This document shows positions 19,696 to 31,847 of a DNA stretch of 64,000 nucleotides, in pieces. Below the pieces are notes generated by a model. The model made no database searches and had not been told where the DNA came from. It saw only the letters and a program-made list of their open reading frames with translations. Both the position numbers and the translations under genes were made by a program. Within the stretch, counting starts at the first letter, position 1. Every line of letters starts with the position of its first letter. This DNA is from Rhizopus arrhizus (Eukaryota > Mucoromycota > Mucoromycetes > Mucorales > Rhizopodaceae): contig JAKZZE010000004.1 in the NCBI GenBank assembly GCA_024220505.1, forward strand, positions 1,612,001 to 1,676,000, read 5' to 3'.

Positions 19696-20570
19696 ATGAA
19701 TGCAAACGCTGGATCAACAATTGAAGAATATGAAGCAAAATCGAATAGGATTAGTGAAGCAATAAAGAACTATTTTGAGACGCAAAGACAAAACAGTATA
19801 GAGAAAGTAAAGACTATTAAAAGATATAGCGAAGATTCTGCACATAATGAGAAACTGGTGTTAGATGAAATTGAAAAAACGAAATTGAATGTAAAAGAAT
19901 ATGAAAAAAGTAAGATCCTTAAACAAATGGATTCCTTTATAGAAAAAATATAAATTAAGAGTAAAATACTAGAACTTGCAGATGCTAAGGATGCCTCAAT
20001 ATTGGAGCGAAGAGAGACCTTAAAGCAGCAGTTTGAAATTAGAGAAAGTCAATTAGAAAGATACAAGGAAAGAAGAGATCAGCTAAAAGAGATGCTATTG
20101 AGGAAGAAAGCAGAAATGAAAAACAATATGGAAGAAATGGAACGGGAAAAAGAGAATGCATCCATTGAAATGCAAAGCTATGTGCTACACACAGGTTTAC
20201 GTATAGAACCCTTATTAGAAGGTAGGATCGGAGACAGATTCAAAATAAGCATTGACTCACATGTACATTAAGATGGGGATACCGATAGAATCAAATTCTC
20301 TTTTTACCGGCTGAATCTCGTGCGTCCTAAAGAGACATACTCTTTTGTCCTTCACATCTCAGAAACACGTATTTACTCAGGTAAGACATCTGAATTCATT
20401 TCAGCACATGACTTAATATTTCTTTTATAATAGTATCCGATTGTATACCAGACATACCAAACATACAACCTCAAGTAGATGAATTAAACAAGACTAAAGA
20501 ATTATACGCATTTATAATTAGAATGCGACGTGTATTAGAAGAAATTGCTAATAAAAGAAGAAAAATATAA
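19696..20570 (+). CDS. SPC25: Kinetochore protein Spc25 (Ndc80 complex)
   Basis: Four exons (19696-19909, 19982-20221, 20273-20380, 20434-20570) give 232 residues, the usual Spc25 size. The N-terminal two thirds are coiled coil (residues 1-150), followed by the globular head: LRIEPLLED, IKFSFYRLN, TYSFVLHISETRIYSV, then LNKTKELYAFIIRMRRV. This matches Spc25, which pairs with Spc24 and anchors the Ndc80 complex to the inner kinetochore. Introns one (72 bp, GTAAGAT...TTGCAG) and two (51 bp) are multiples of three and each carries an in-frame TAA (19951, 20269), so the unspliced frame looks falsely broken. The gene ends 33 bp before the SEC12 start on the same strand. Confidence 0.8.
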
Positions 20571-20603
20571 AAATTAGTATTTTTTTTCTTTTCCGCTTAC
20601 ATT

Positions 20604-22127
20604 ATGAGCAGTTCAAGTTTTAGTGTTTCTGTTGATTTTCCTGTTTTTAGCCTTGCTTTTACTGCTGATAAGCAACTTGTTTTAGGCGGTGGAGGTGGTG
20701 CTGGACGCTCTGGTGTGAAGAACAAACTTGTAAAAAAGTCATCTATTAGCATTAAATAACCTTTTAATTTCCTCTCTCTTTTTTTAGTGCTGTTACAAAA
20801 TTGACACACGTCGAAAAGATTTGGAAGAGGATGCTTCATTTGAATTCTCCTTTGATGAAGATGCTCCAATGTGTGTGGATGTTCATCCAAAGGTTCAAAA
20901 ATAAAAATGCTTTTTTAGATAGTAAAAATCACTCACATTTGTTAATAGGAACCTTTTGTTGTAGTAGGCGTAAATAGTACAGCGGAAGATATCAAACAGG
21001 GAGCCAACAAGAACTGTCGTTCATTCAGAATATTCGAAGACAAGTTAAGCAGCATTATTTTAAAAAATTGAAGAAGGGGACTGACCCTGAATACGTTTTT
21101 GTGTGTTAATTAGGTTGCAGTTGGAAAAGGCAGTGAAAACGTTGGATAGTAAGCAAGTAGAAGATTATCAGGTATGCATATGCTTTTGAACCTGTTGCTT
21201 CCCCATATTTATATTATTATTTAGAGAGTGGTACGTTTTAGTTATGATGGAAGTCTAATTGCAGCAGGAACAACAGACGGAAAAGCCCATGTATTGAGTT
21301 ATCCTGGATTAGAACCTCTTTGCACTTCTGCTTTGATTGATAACGATCATGTGTTGGATGTTGATATCAATTTGGAAAATGAAAAGCTTTTATGTGTATT
21401 GAGTAAAGAGCTAAAATTAGTCAACCTGCGCAACAAAAAGAATATTGGAAAAGTGATTCAAACAATACCTTGTTCTTTTAAGAATATGAAGTGTGAATTT
21501 AGAGCTTTTAAATATGGAAGGGGATTCACAAAGGATATCGGCTTTGCTATTGTGAATGACATTGTAAAGAAGGCAGCTTATATCATCAAATACGATGCTT
21601 TTACATTTGAGCAATTGAAGATGGTCAAGGTTGCATCAAAACCAATTACAGCTATAACATTGAGCAGTGATGGGGCTATATTGGCTTTTGCTTCTGCTGA
21701 TTTAAGCATTACTGTCCTTGACGCAATGACTCTCAAGGTATACGTCCTATTGTCGACAGAAACTTGTTTTTTACTCATTTTTTTTTAGACTCTTACTCGT
21801 ATCAAGGAAGCTCACAGCTTTTCAATTACCTGTATTGCAATCAGCCCTGATAGACAAATCATTGCAAGTGGTTCAGCAGACAATACATGCCGTATTACCA
21901 CAATTCCTATTCAATTTTCTCAATCTGTGTCTATTAATCCGCTTCACACTTTACTGCTAGCCATTGTAGTCGCCTGTATGTTACTGTGGCTGACAACGCT
22001 TGTTGATATAGAGCCTTATTTGAGGCCCAAAACAATTATACAGGAAACAAATATTGCATCTGATGTGATGAAAACAGTAGAAAAAGAAGTGATAGAGCAA
22101 CCAACGATTGTTCACAGTGATTTGTAG
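20604..22127 (+). CDS. SEC12: Sec12/PREB-like guanine nucleotide exchange factor for Sar1
   Basis: Six exons (20604-20729, 20788-20892, 20949-21043, 21114-21171, 21225-21737, 21789-22127) give 411 residues. It opens with a WD40 strand and the hallmark glycine-rich loop LGGGGGAGRSGVKN, followed by CCYKIDTRRKDLE; further WD40 blades include VVRFSYDGSLIAAGTTDG, PITAITLSSDGAILAFASAD and ITCIAISPDRQIIASGSADN. One C-terminal transmembrane helix (LLLAIVVACMLLWLTTLV) anchors it in the ER, with a short lumenal tail. Sec12/PREB loads Sar1 with GTP to start COPII coat assembly. The gene is convergent with NDC1, with 49 bp between stop codons. Confidence 0.85.
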
Positions 22128-22176
22128 AAACCAAATAAAATGATAAGAAAATTAATGAGAATGTCTTTTAATTGAT

Positions 22177-24408
22177 CTAATGAAAACAGGAAAATCTCTT
22201 CCAAATATGTTTGTACTTGTTATCAATTTTAAAGATGTGTAAATAATCATTAAAAACGATTACAATTTGTAAAATGGCCTCTTCCAAGGCTATTTTAATA
22301 GGGAATAAGTAAATGATATTTAAAAAATAATGGTCTTTTACCTTTCTTAACTGCTTCTATTTCTTCAATAGCGACGGTTTCTTTTTGAACATACTTTTCA
22401 ACGTCTTCAAAACATCCGAGTAGTTGGTTTAATACATTTGAAATATCATTTTGAACATATCCATAGCTATCCTCTTTATACGATGCGGCAGTCAAACTTC
22501 CCAAGATTTGAACAGCCCAAATAATCAATTGATGTTTTCTGAATACGTATTGGATTCGGGCGACTCGTGACTCTTCATAGAATTTTGAAAAGTAGCCTTT
22601 GCATCCAATCTTGATTTCAACAGTCTTTAAAATAGAAATCACTTTGTTGATTTTAGCGAGCGCATCATTTTTTTCTTGTTGAACAATAGGAGAATTGGTA
22701 GGAGAAGGTATAGATTCAATAAGCTCATTCACTTGACCAAAAATCATGCCGGTGCGGTCATCAAGTTCGTTAAGATGCTTTCTAGGAGTGCAGTAAAGAC
22801 CAGAATCATTAGAGAATTGTAGTCGATTACGTGGCTTTTGTTCGATTGACTTAACAATAGGTACAGATGGCATCTCAACTATAGGCATGATAAAAAAGCA
22901 CAATTAGATATAATAATTTTCTTTTTGTACTTTTTTTTTTTTGCATACCTGGTTGAATGCCTTTATATTCAGTATCAACAGACATCCTCAATTCCCCAAT
23001 GACTTGGAAGCATGCTGTCATAATGCGATGCCAAACACTTTGTTGAAGCTCTTTACCAATACAGCTAAATAATTCTACACGCTTCTTTGAATTTTTGCAA
23101 GCAAGTTGAGCGAGCTCATTAAATGCTGTTGCTTGAATCATTTCATCATCTTTTTTGGTGAGCCCATTAAGAAGGCAGTCGAATTGGTTAGCATAAGCAT
23201 CAGTAACTGGTATTGTCTATTGTATAATACAATAAGTTAAAAGTGCACAAATACTCTTATCTGCAGTGGCTTACAGTTGCAAATATAGCATCAAACAGAC
23301 GGTTAACAAAGTTCCATAATGTTGTAGTGATAGTTCCAGATAAGATGACACGAGTAAAAAGATACAAATCAACCCAACGAAATCCAACAATAGGAGAATC
23401 CAATACTCTAGTGCCAAAAAGAAAGCTTTAGTTCTTATTTCTTTTTTTATAGACAAGTGTGGCCTTACCTATTGAACACTCCTACAGCACAAGCGACTCG
23501 ATAATAAATGTTACCACTGAAAATGATGAATATAATATAGGTTGTCAAGAAAACATAAAGTGCTTCTTTAGCAGATGTATAAAGAATAGCTCTCATACTT
23601 CCTCTCATCTCATAAAACAAAGGTTGTTGGACACGAGTAATTTTGGCAACATGTCTTCTCTTGGCCAAATACAATGTAGTGTATTTGGCAGCTAGCAAGA
23701 CTGCATACAAGGAAATAAAGATATTTTTTGATTTAACTGGCGTACGTCAATATAATGCCTAAAAAACATGAGTCTTTGTAAGAAAGGGCTAATTGTTTAT
23801 AAACATACCCAGTAGGTCGCTCAAATAAATTGTTCACGTATTCTTCATCTACCAGGGTTGAAAAGTAGCTGAAAATGGTGATAACACTGGATAATACATA
23901 CAGTCCAAGGATGGTCCAACTGTCTGGAGAAGCGCAAGCTGCCAAAATACGTGAAATAACACTAGGATAAACTTCTTCATAAACTATTGAAATTGGGTTA
24001 CTTTCAGTTTTTTTTTGTTTTTGTTTTTCTTCTTTACTTGTTATTGTTGTAAAACGCATAAAAAAGACGATGCCACCCGAAATACAAAGCAATAATGAAT
24101 AGTATAATGTAGTCCAAGAAAGAAGATTGGAAATTGAATCTAGTTTAATTGTGTTAGGATCAAGTATAGTCTATTCTATCAATACACATACACAAGTTAA
24201 AAGTTATTTCTGATTGGAATAATAAAGTTAAGAGTGCTGAAAAGCCAGCAAGATAAGAAAAGAATTGTAACTGACGTTGATGCATACTTGTGTTGTAAGC
24301 ATCGGTATATGACTCGCACGTAACAAGTGGTTTTTTGTTTAGTGTATCATTATTTGTTGTGTTTGTTGTCAAAGGTCTAGCTTGAAACAACGGTGTCGGT
24401 TGCGACAT
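22177..24408 (-). CDS. NDC1: Nucleoporin Ndc1, transmembrane ring component
   Basis: Seven exons on the minus strand: 24408-24192, 24139-23809, 23758-23469, 23425-23275, 23216-22949, 22878-22342 and 22289-22177, about 635 residues. The N-terminal half has several membrane helices (FFSYLAGFSALLTLLF, LLSWTTLYYSLLLCISGGIV, WTILGLYVLSSVITIFSYF). The next part has FLFGTRVLDSPIVGFRWVDL and WNFVNRLFDAIF, and the cytoplasmic half ends with DSYGYVQNDISNVLNQLLG, all typical of Ndc1. It anchors nuclear pore complexes and the spindle pole body in the nuclear envelope. Exon 3 begins in one frame (GHYIDVRQ) and continues in another from about 23735, beside an A6 run; one added A would restore the frame. 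I could not close this with an intron, so an assembly or real indel is possible. Confidence 0.8.
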
Positions 24409-26488
24409 CTGTAATAAAGAAAAAAAAAAAGAAGCGCGTAAAGAAAGAGAAGTTAAAAAGGATTTTTTATGAATATTTTTTAAAATTGAACCTTGTCCGG
24501 CTCGGAAGTCCAATGAAGAAAGCTGCGTAACTGTAATGCAAAAATCCATAGTCATAATAATGGGACAAGGTATTTATTGCAGAAACAAAGCTTCATTTTA
24601 ATGAGTTTGAATTCATAATACACATAATAATACCACTGCTATTAAGTATAATGATTTTTATTCATATTTATATAGCCACTGGCTATGCAATTTCCTCAAA
24701 TTTAATATATTCTTCTGCATATGCACTGCAACTACATCAAGGATTAGCTTTTAAGCTTTGGATATTTTCTTGACCTTAAAAACAATGTGATTTACAAAAA
24801 AGAGACTTACACGCTTTGTGTGTGCATATCTTTATGAATTGCCAAATGTGTCAGCTTTAAAGCAAAAAGTTGAAGTGGTATGATTACCAGGAACTAACCT
24901 ATAAACAAAGTAATAAACATAAAAGTCTACTTTAGTGTAGCTTTTACAATTCCTAGCTTCAGTGAAAGCAGACAAGTTAGGCTCCTCTTCCTATTTTTTT
25001 TTTTTTTTTTCCTACATTAACTTTTTGTTCTCAAAGTGCAGTTATAACATATTTCTCTTTGCTTGTCCTGAACATGGTTGCAAAATGCATTTCTTAAAAT
25101 CAATAAATGTGACCATCTTTTGTAGTGGCTTGAAAATTGAAAGCATTGAAATCAAAAGTTGAATATATAAAAGACTAAGATTGAAACAAAGCAGTATTAG
25201 AATATTTGTTTAGTAAAAGAATTCATGAAATAACGCGATTGTCTTATAAAGAAATTGAATTCTACTGTCATACACGACTTTTATTAGCCCTTACTGCGAG
25301 TGATTTTATTTGTAGCTTTAGCAATTGAAGAGATAATAATAAAATATTCAAGAACATCAAGTCTTTATTGATGCTGTATGCTATAATTTGGCAGGTTTCA
25401 TGCAAACAAACTGAGCTGTCATCTATTGATTTGTAGACCTATGACAAACACAGGTAGTACTTTGAGAAACGCACAAGCTATTTAGACCATTCTAATAAAG
25501 TATTTTTCTTACAGTATACTTGTAGATTGAACTTATTTGCTCCCTCATACTTTTTATATTTCTGCTGATATTATACTTTTTCGATAGAGTCTTTTCTAGT
25601 AGTTGCTTATTCCTTTGGCAAAGTATCCAAACATAGCCTTTACATCAGTTTTCATCATCCGCAAAATCGGATATTTCCTAAAGAGTCATAGCGTTTAATT
25701 ACTAAGATCAAATAGTGTAAATAATGAATGAAAAAGCCAGGATGAATAATTAGAAAGTATACAGACGCTCTGCGACTTTGAAGGGGAAACGGTGATAAAT
25801 CTTTTAAAATGCCAATTGTTTATTTTTATGTGCGTCTTTTTTTTAACAATGCGTTTTGTGTAACGGAAGGATATTACCCATCTAAACAATTATGGAAAGA
25901 CTTCAATAAGCTTGTGTTGTGCAAGGTCTCTCGATCATAGTGAATATTCTGTTGCTTTTGATTGACTGTATTGTCTGTATTTTTGGTATATGTGATGTTT
26001 GATTGGGTTCAAAAAAAAAAAAGGAGGAAAAGGCTGTTTTCTTTTTTGCGTTCAGGTTTTTTTATATTTATCATGTGAAAAGAACATGAAGAATTGAATT
26101 TAAAGTGAATAACATGCTCATGTAATAAATTTCTACTCTATAATCAAGAAAGAAGAAAGAGAGAAAGGCAAATGAAAAAGTAATTTTATATTTTAAATCA
26201 GTGCATTGGATTAATTAAGGGATAAAAACAGATTGTAAATGGTCTATTAAAGAAAAAAAAAAAATTATATAAACTTATAAAAGAAAGAGAATCTAAATAA
26301 GAAGGGGTGAAATAGACTCATTTAATGGCGTTCAATATAAACCATGTTTTTAAATAAAGTGCAAATGATTGATTACTAAAAGGAATAGTTGTGTTACATT
26401 CAGACCTACCTTATTTCCCTGATTTATATTCCACCCTTTCTTTTTTTTTTTTTTTTTTTTTTTTCTTTCTTTCACTTTTTATAAAAGT
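24409..26488. other. Long AT-rich intergenic region, no gene seen
   Basis: About 2.1 kb between divergent NDC1 and the ankyrin/C2-like gene. It contains homopolymer runs (T18 near 24995) and no protein-coding signature I can support. A T25 tract at about 26439-26463 sits 25 bp upstream of the next start. Confidence 0.5.
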
Positions 26489-29254
26489 ATGGTTTCAACA
26501 GAAACATTATCAGAATTACTATCAGATTGGACATTGGCCGTAACAGAAGCAGATATAACTAAAGTACAAGAATTGTTAAAAGTGGAACCTGAAATATTAT
26601 GGACTCCAATACCTCACCCTCAAGATGACCATCTCAAAACACGATTAGTTCAACTCGGTTACTTGGGTACTCAGTTTCAACCTTTATGTGCAGTTCATAT
26701 CAGCATACTTTATTATAATCAACACAAAGACTTTAAATTTACTTCTTATTTGATCAAGGTGATTACATACGCGCCCCCCTCAGTTTCTTTATTATTCTTG
26801 TTAAAAAGTTACTATTAGGAATCAACTTTACATGATTTGGATACTCGATTTTGGGGTCAGTGTAATAATACAACTCTACATCTTGCTTGCTTTGTAGGCA
26901 ATCAATCTATTGTAAATCTCTTATTAGAAAGAGGGATAGCCACTCAAACCATCAATGATTTGGGATATTTACCACAAGACATCAACCCTCAATTCATTCA
27001 ATTGAAGCGAGTGATACCGAATTACAGTAATCCAGATAGGTTCAAACTGCTCAAAGAAATTGCAGAGAATACGGATGAAAAACAAATCATGGGAAGCCTA
27101 GACCGAAAGGCCTCGGAACTTCAATATTTTCGTAAAGGAAGAGTCAGGGAAACACAAAAAAAGGTCTTGTCCGAAGAAGAACAGATTATTGAAGGGCAAA
27201 AAAAAAGACAGATGGAAGTGGCTCAATTAGTGAAGAGATCTGCTGTTAAAAATAATCCACTTTATCAAAAATTGGAAAAAGTGTCTACCATCAAAAGAAC
27301 GCTTCCAAAGCCAGTGAAGATCATACCTAACATGCCCGAAAAGGATCACAATAACAACGAGAATGATAATAATACTAAAGAAGAAATAAATTTTGGAGAT
27401 GAAAGCTCAAGTATAAGTGAAGAGGAGAAAGAGGATGAACAACAATTTCATGAAACCACAGATAAAGAAGAGAATAACTTGGTGGAACATACTCTAGAGG
27501 ATTCAGTAAACAGCAGTAAAGAAAATGATCTTGACTCTTTACTGTCAACATCAGATGAAGATGATGACGATAACGAAGACGAAGCAGCAGAGCAAATAGC
27601 CATTACTGCTACTAGAATGATAGCACCCATCTATAAACCCACAATTTTGAGTCAAGAAACCATTGTAGAACCACGGCATTCCAGTTTACATTCCTTTAGC
27701 ACTCTTGCGACTGATGATAATGATATTCACAAGCTCTCAGATGATTCAGGTGTAGACGTTGAAGAAGAAGAGCAAAGGACACCAGACCTCTTGATACAAA
27801 CACAGAACGAGGAAAGACCACTGACACCAGTGGAGAGTAAAGAAAGCTTACTGACTGAAAAAGAAAAAATAATACCGGTACAAATCAAGAATGAAGAAAT
27901 GCCAAGAGAGCCATCTATGCAACCTAAAAGTGAGCCAAAAAAAGAAGACTTTAGGCAAAGCAAGGATGAAGATAGACAGGAAGAAATGTTGCACCAAACT
28001 AAAGATGAGATGATGGTCAAAGATGAACAGCAGAGTACTCGGGACATGAAAAGACGAAGCGGAAGTCAAAAGGCATCGTGGTCCATGAGCATGAGTTCAT
28101 GGGCTGCCATTTTGGATAGAGAATTCAATTTAAGCGAATTAAACATGGAGATGATGAACAAGGAAAAGGAAAAGGCAAATGAGAACGCAGTGAACAGTTT
28201 GACTGTGAGCAGTTCGACTTCAGATATTTCCATGTTTGACAGCAGCTCCTATTTGGACATTTCAAAATTAGAAGTGTCTGACTCGGATCTTCCAAAGTTA
28301 GAAATCTCAGAATCAGACCTTTCAAGACTGCAAATCTCTGATCCATCTCTTCCTAGGATCTCAAGTTCGAATAGTCTGAATTTTGCTCTAGAAGAAAAAG
28401 TACCTCAGATTGATAAAGATATTATACCAAGACTTGAATCTTCAAAGTCAATACGTCGCAAACCTTTATCTGCCATCAACGTCACAGAACCAAAAGCAAA
28501 ATCCACTGATCACATCAACACTCAGCAGCAACAACAACAAGAACAACAGCATCATCAGCATATTCATCATCCTCATCCAACTATAGAACCTGCATTGACA
28601 CCTAGCATTCCTTATGACTCTGGCTATGGTAAACTCTACTTACATGTCAATGGCATACAAGATATCCTATTACCCCTTCCCAAGGATCGAGCGTTTGTTC
28701 GCTGCGTGGTAAGCGACGGGAGATTTGAATACATGTCAAGATATGAAGTGCTCAACCAAAGTATTCATTTTGACTATGAATGTGTCATTGATGCTCACCC
28801 AGACATGATCATCACTCTCTCCCTTCACGTTCGTCCAGATTTCATCATGAAATCCCGAAAGCCATTTTCTCGATTGTTCTCATCTCGAAAGAAGAAGGAG
28901 TGTTTATCGGGATATGTGAATAAGGAAGATGGGGCTATCGGACAGGCTCGGTTCGCCCTGGCACATATGATTCCTGCATGTAATGAAGTTCAGTACGAGG
29001 CAGGATTTAGCTGTTTTAATGCTTGGTATTCTAAATCATTTAAAGAACGACATCGACAGAAGAAAAAGGATCAAGACGTGCTCAAGGTCGTTGGTAATTT
29101 TAATGTAGAGATGCTCTATCTATCCCATGCTTTACATCAGGTATATTCCCTAATAACTACACTCTCGGTTGATATTAAGCAAATTCGATAGTCTTTTCCT
29201 AGAACTCTGTGTGAATACAACCGTCATCAATCTTCGGCTGCTCATGGATATTAA
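26489..29254 (+). CDS. Ankyrin-repeat protein with C-terminal C2/anillin-like domain
   Basis: Three exons (26489-26758, 26819-29140, 29192-29254) give 884 residues. One clear ankyrin repeat is at about residues 100-135 (NTTLHLACFVGNQSIVNLLL). Residues 190-690 are disordered and acidic, with repeated short units (KLEVSDSDLPKLEISESDLS) and a poly-Gln/His stretch. Residues 693-864 form a globular domain (LYLHVNGIQDILLPLP, RCVVSDGRFEY, IITLSLHVRP, EDGAIGQARFALAHMIP) resembling the C2-like/anillin-homology region of Bud4-type cortical scaffold proteins. The usual PH domain is not encoded downstream; the protein ends 20 residues after the last intron. A role in polarity or septation is inferred from that resemblance only. 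Confidence 0.7.
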
Positions 29255-29349
29255 AAGTTTTGTTCTTGCTTTATTTAATAATAATCATAGCCTTGATTTG
29301 CAAAGAAATGTGTATAAGCAATAACTAATAATAAAATGTGTGTTATATA

Positions 29350-30078
29350 TCAACATGCTTGTAACACGTCTCTTTTCTTACTCGTTCCGTAAACAAGAAC
29401 ACCGCCAGAGATACTCATGATCATGGCTGGAACTGTAATCTAGAAATGATGTTATGTCTAGAATCAAATAGGAATACATTTTGATTATTTTACCACATCG
29501 GCGTGTGCGAGTACAGAGGGTAAACAAAATCCAGATACAATAAATATACCCGTTATAAAATGTCCTGCGTCAATGATTCCACTTGAACTTTTTGTTATCA
29601 ACCATTTCCAATACTTTTTTTTTTTTTACCTATTGTAATCAGAGTTGATGTCATCCTCTCCTGCACATTTTCCACATAAAGCGTTCGGTAGGGGTGCTAA
29701 AATGTATGTGGCAACTGTAATAATAAAAAAAAAAGAAATAGATTCTTAATTCAAGTTGTTTTCGCTTTGTTTTTTAGTAGCTACCAACTAACAGCGGCCA
29801 CCAATTACTATTGACATGTGTGAATAGTGAAATAAAATATAAATGCGTAAACTTACTGGTAAAGGGCACAAGATAAAATAACTAACAGAAAACCAACAGC
29901 TAATACAAAGGCTAAAGCGATAATACTGTATTCATGTAAGTTTATGACTGATACAAGTGTATTTATATATTTACGCTATATAAAAAAAAAAAAACAATTT
30001 TTGTCTTAGTAAAAATAGGGACAAATATCACATCTTTTTATTTAAAAAGAAACAGTTTTTACTTCTCAAGCCTGCCAT
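29350..30078 (-). CDS. VPS55: Vacuolar protein sorting protein Vps55 (OB-RGRP family)
   Basis: Six exons on the minus strand (30078-30063, 29947-29857, 29807-29785, 29714-29630, 29587-29494, 29439-29350) give about 132 residues, as expected. Four membrane helices are visible (ALAFVLAVGFLLVILSCALY; LLVVATYILAPLPNALCGK; GHFITGIFIVSGFCLPSVL; ITVPAMIMSISGGVLVYGTS). The loop CGKCAGEDDINSDYNSSSG is diagnostic for Vps55/leptin-receptor-overlapping-transcript proteins, which act with Vps68 in late endosome-to-vacuole transport. The first intron acceptor is the weakest call: I used the one that keeps MAGLR in frame with IIALAFVL. Exon 3 is only 23 nt. Convergent with the ankyrin/C2 gene (95 bp between stops). 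Confidence 0.85.
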
Positions 30079-31820
30079 TTTGACTTTTAACACGTTGAAT
30101 GAGTAGAAAAAAAAATTAAAAGTGGAAATAATTGAAATGTATTTTAAAAAGACGATTGTGTCATGTGCTGTATTTGCGCAATACAAAAAATAAAGATATA
30201 TCATTGGATGAATAAACGTTTCTATAAACATGGCTATTTTAGAGAGCCTGTACAGACAGCACAGCCTGTGTCAATCACACAACTTCCAGAATGGAAAGTG
30301 AAGGTTCTTCATATTTCCTTTGTTCCCCCCTTTTTTTTTAATATTTAGGAGAAAGAAATACATTCAATTCTTTACCCTTCATTCTTGGCAACGGTACAGT
30401 TAAAGCCATCTTTTATTGAAAGCTTCACGTTTTTTTTTCTTCTTCTATACAATCTGCAGATTCTTTTTTGTATTGAAAAATGAAATTCTTTAGTGACCAG
30501 CATATTCTTACCCTTCATCAAATTCTCTAGTGAGTGAGAATACCGGCTGATATGATCCACTCAAAAAACGGACCTTTCCCACTGGATAATCTTAATCCCA
30601 GTTATCAATCAGAAATCTTTACTAGACTGTAACAAGTTGATCATTTCATAATGGATTGTTCGACAAACAACCTACACGAACGGATGCAATCAAATCACTG
30701 GCAATGTTTCCCATCCATCATTCTAGTGAAAGTAATCTTTGGCAAAATAAATTGCAAGTGTACCTATTTGTCTTTGTATTCATCATTTTAAAACCTATCA
30801 AAGAGTATTGGAGCATCCTTTTGCAGAAAACACGTTGATGATGGCAAAATTGTGTTTGGTAGAGTAAAAGAGCTAGGGAAAAAAAAAAAGAGTGGAGTTG
30901 ATTACTCAATATTCTCTTTTGTTCAAAATAAAAGAAAGCTCTCAATTTTTCCAATGATCTTTGTACCTTTTCTTTTTATAATGATTGTATCAGACTTCAA
31001 ATTGACTTGTAAAAAAAAAAGAAAGAAAGGCATAGAGCCTACGATCATCCACAGTCTTTGGGGGTGATGCAGTTGAGTATTAATAATAGTCATGCTGTAC
31101 TATCCAAACTTTTCGCAACTTGTGTACTTGAATCCATCATCAACCAGTCAAATACCAGTCTTTTTGTTTTTCTGAAATCGTTTTTTGAGTGACTCCAACT
31201 TTTATCACAGAAATTAATTGTATTTTGAACACATTTCAGTCTACAAGGAAATGGAAAGGTAAACGTTCATTTAGCAAATTCCTTGGATTAAGGTAAAGCA
31301 TAGGGTGTTGCTGTCTAGATCTAAATGCACCCATCAAATTGTATGCAGAGATTCAAGGAGGGGCTATTTAAACAATCATCTTGTGATCATTTGTTAATGA
31401 TTACAACTATTTCTTATTTGTGCTTTTGACTATAAACCGCATGTGATTGAACACTATGGGTACGTTAGGCATGAACATTAAAAAAAAATAGTAAACGAAT
31501 CAACCATCAAGATGAGCAATGACAGTGTATATTTGTGATTATCAAGGCATTATAGCAAGTATAAATCCTATATTATTCTCCAACATACAAGAGTCTATAT
31601 AATAAAAGTACTCGAGTTCAATTTATTTATATAATCGTCTAGAATTCAATGTATCCAAATAAAAACAAGGGCATCGTGTAACATATAAATGAACCAATCA
31701 ATTAAAAAGGAGATATAAATTATTATTTACTACAAAAGAAAAAGGTATTATAAAACAATATAAAATCTATATACAAAAGATGAAAAAAAATATAGTTTTT
31801 TTTCATCACCATGACAACAA
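30079..31820. other. AT-rich intergenic region, no supported gene
   Basis: About 1.7 kb. Several 60-80 codon frames exist on both strands, but none has a recognisable motif or splice partner. One candidate near 30160-30330 (NKRFYKHGYFREPVQTAQPV) reads smoothly but has no start or continuation that I can justify. Confidence 0.45.
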
Positions 31821-31845
31821 AGAGAGAGAGAGAGAGAGAGAGAGG
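31821..31845. repeat. (AG)n microsatellite
   Basis: About twelve AG units directly downstream of the cyclin gene stop codon (31848), so inside its 3' untranslated region. Confidence 0.9.
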
Positions 31846-31847
31846 GA

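Noticed and set aside
19696..20380. SPC25 looked like a pseudogene with two in-frame TAA codons (19951, 20269)
   Set aside because: Both stops fall inside short introns with good GT-AG sites (72 and 51 bp). Splicing restores one continuous Spc25 sequence.
30160..30340. Smooth 60-codon frame (NKRFYKHGYFREPVQTAQPV)
   Set aside because: No supported start, no second exon and no family resemblance, so it was left as intergenic.
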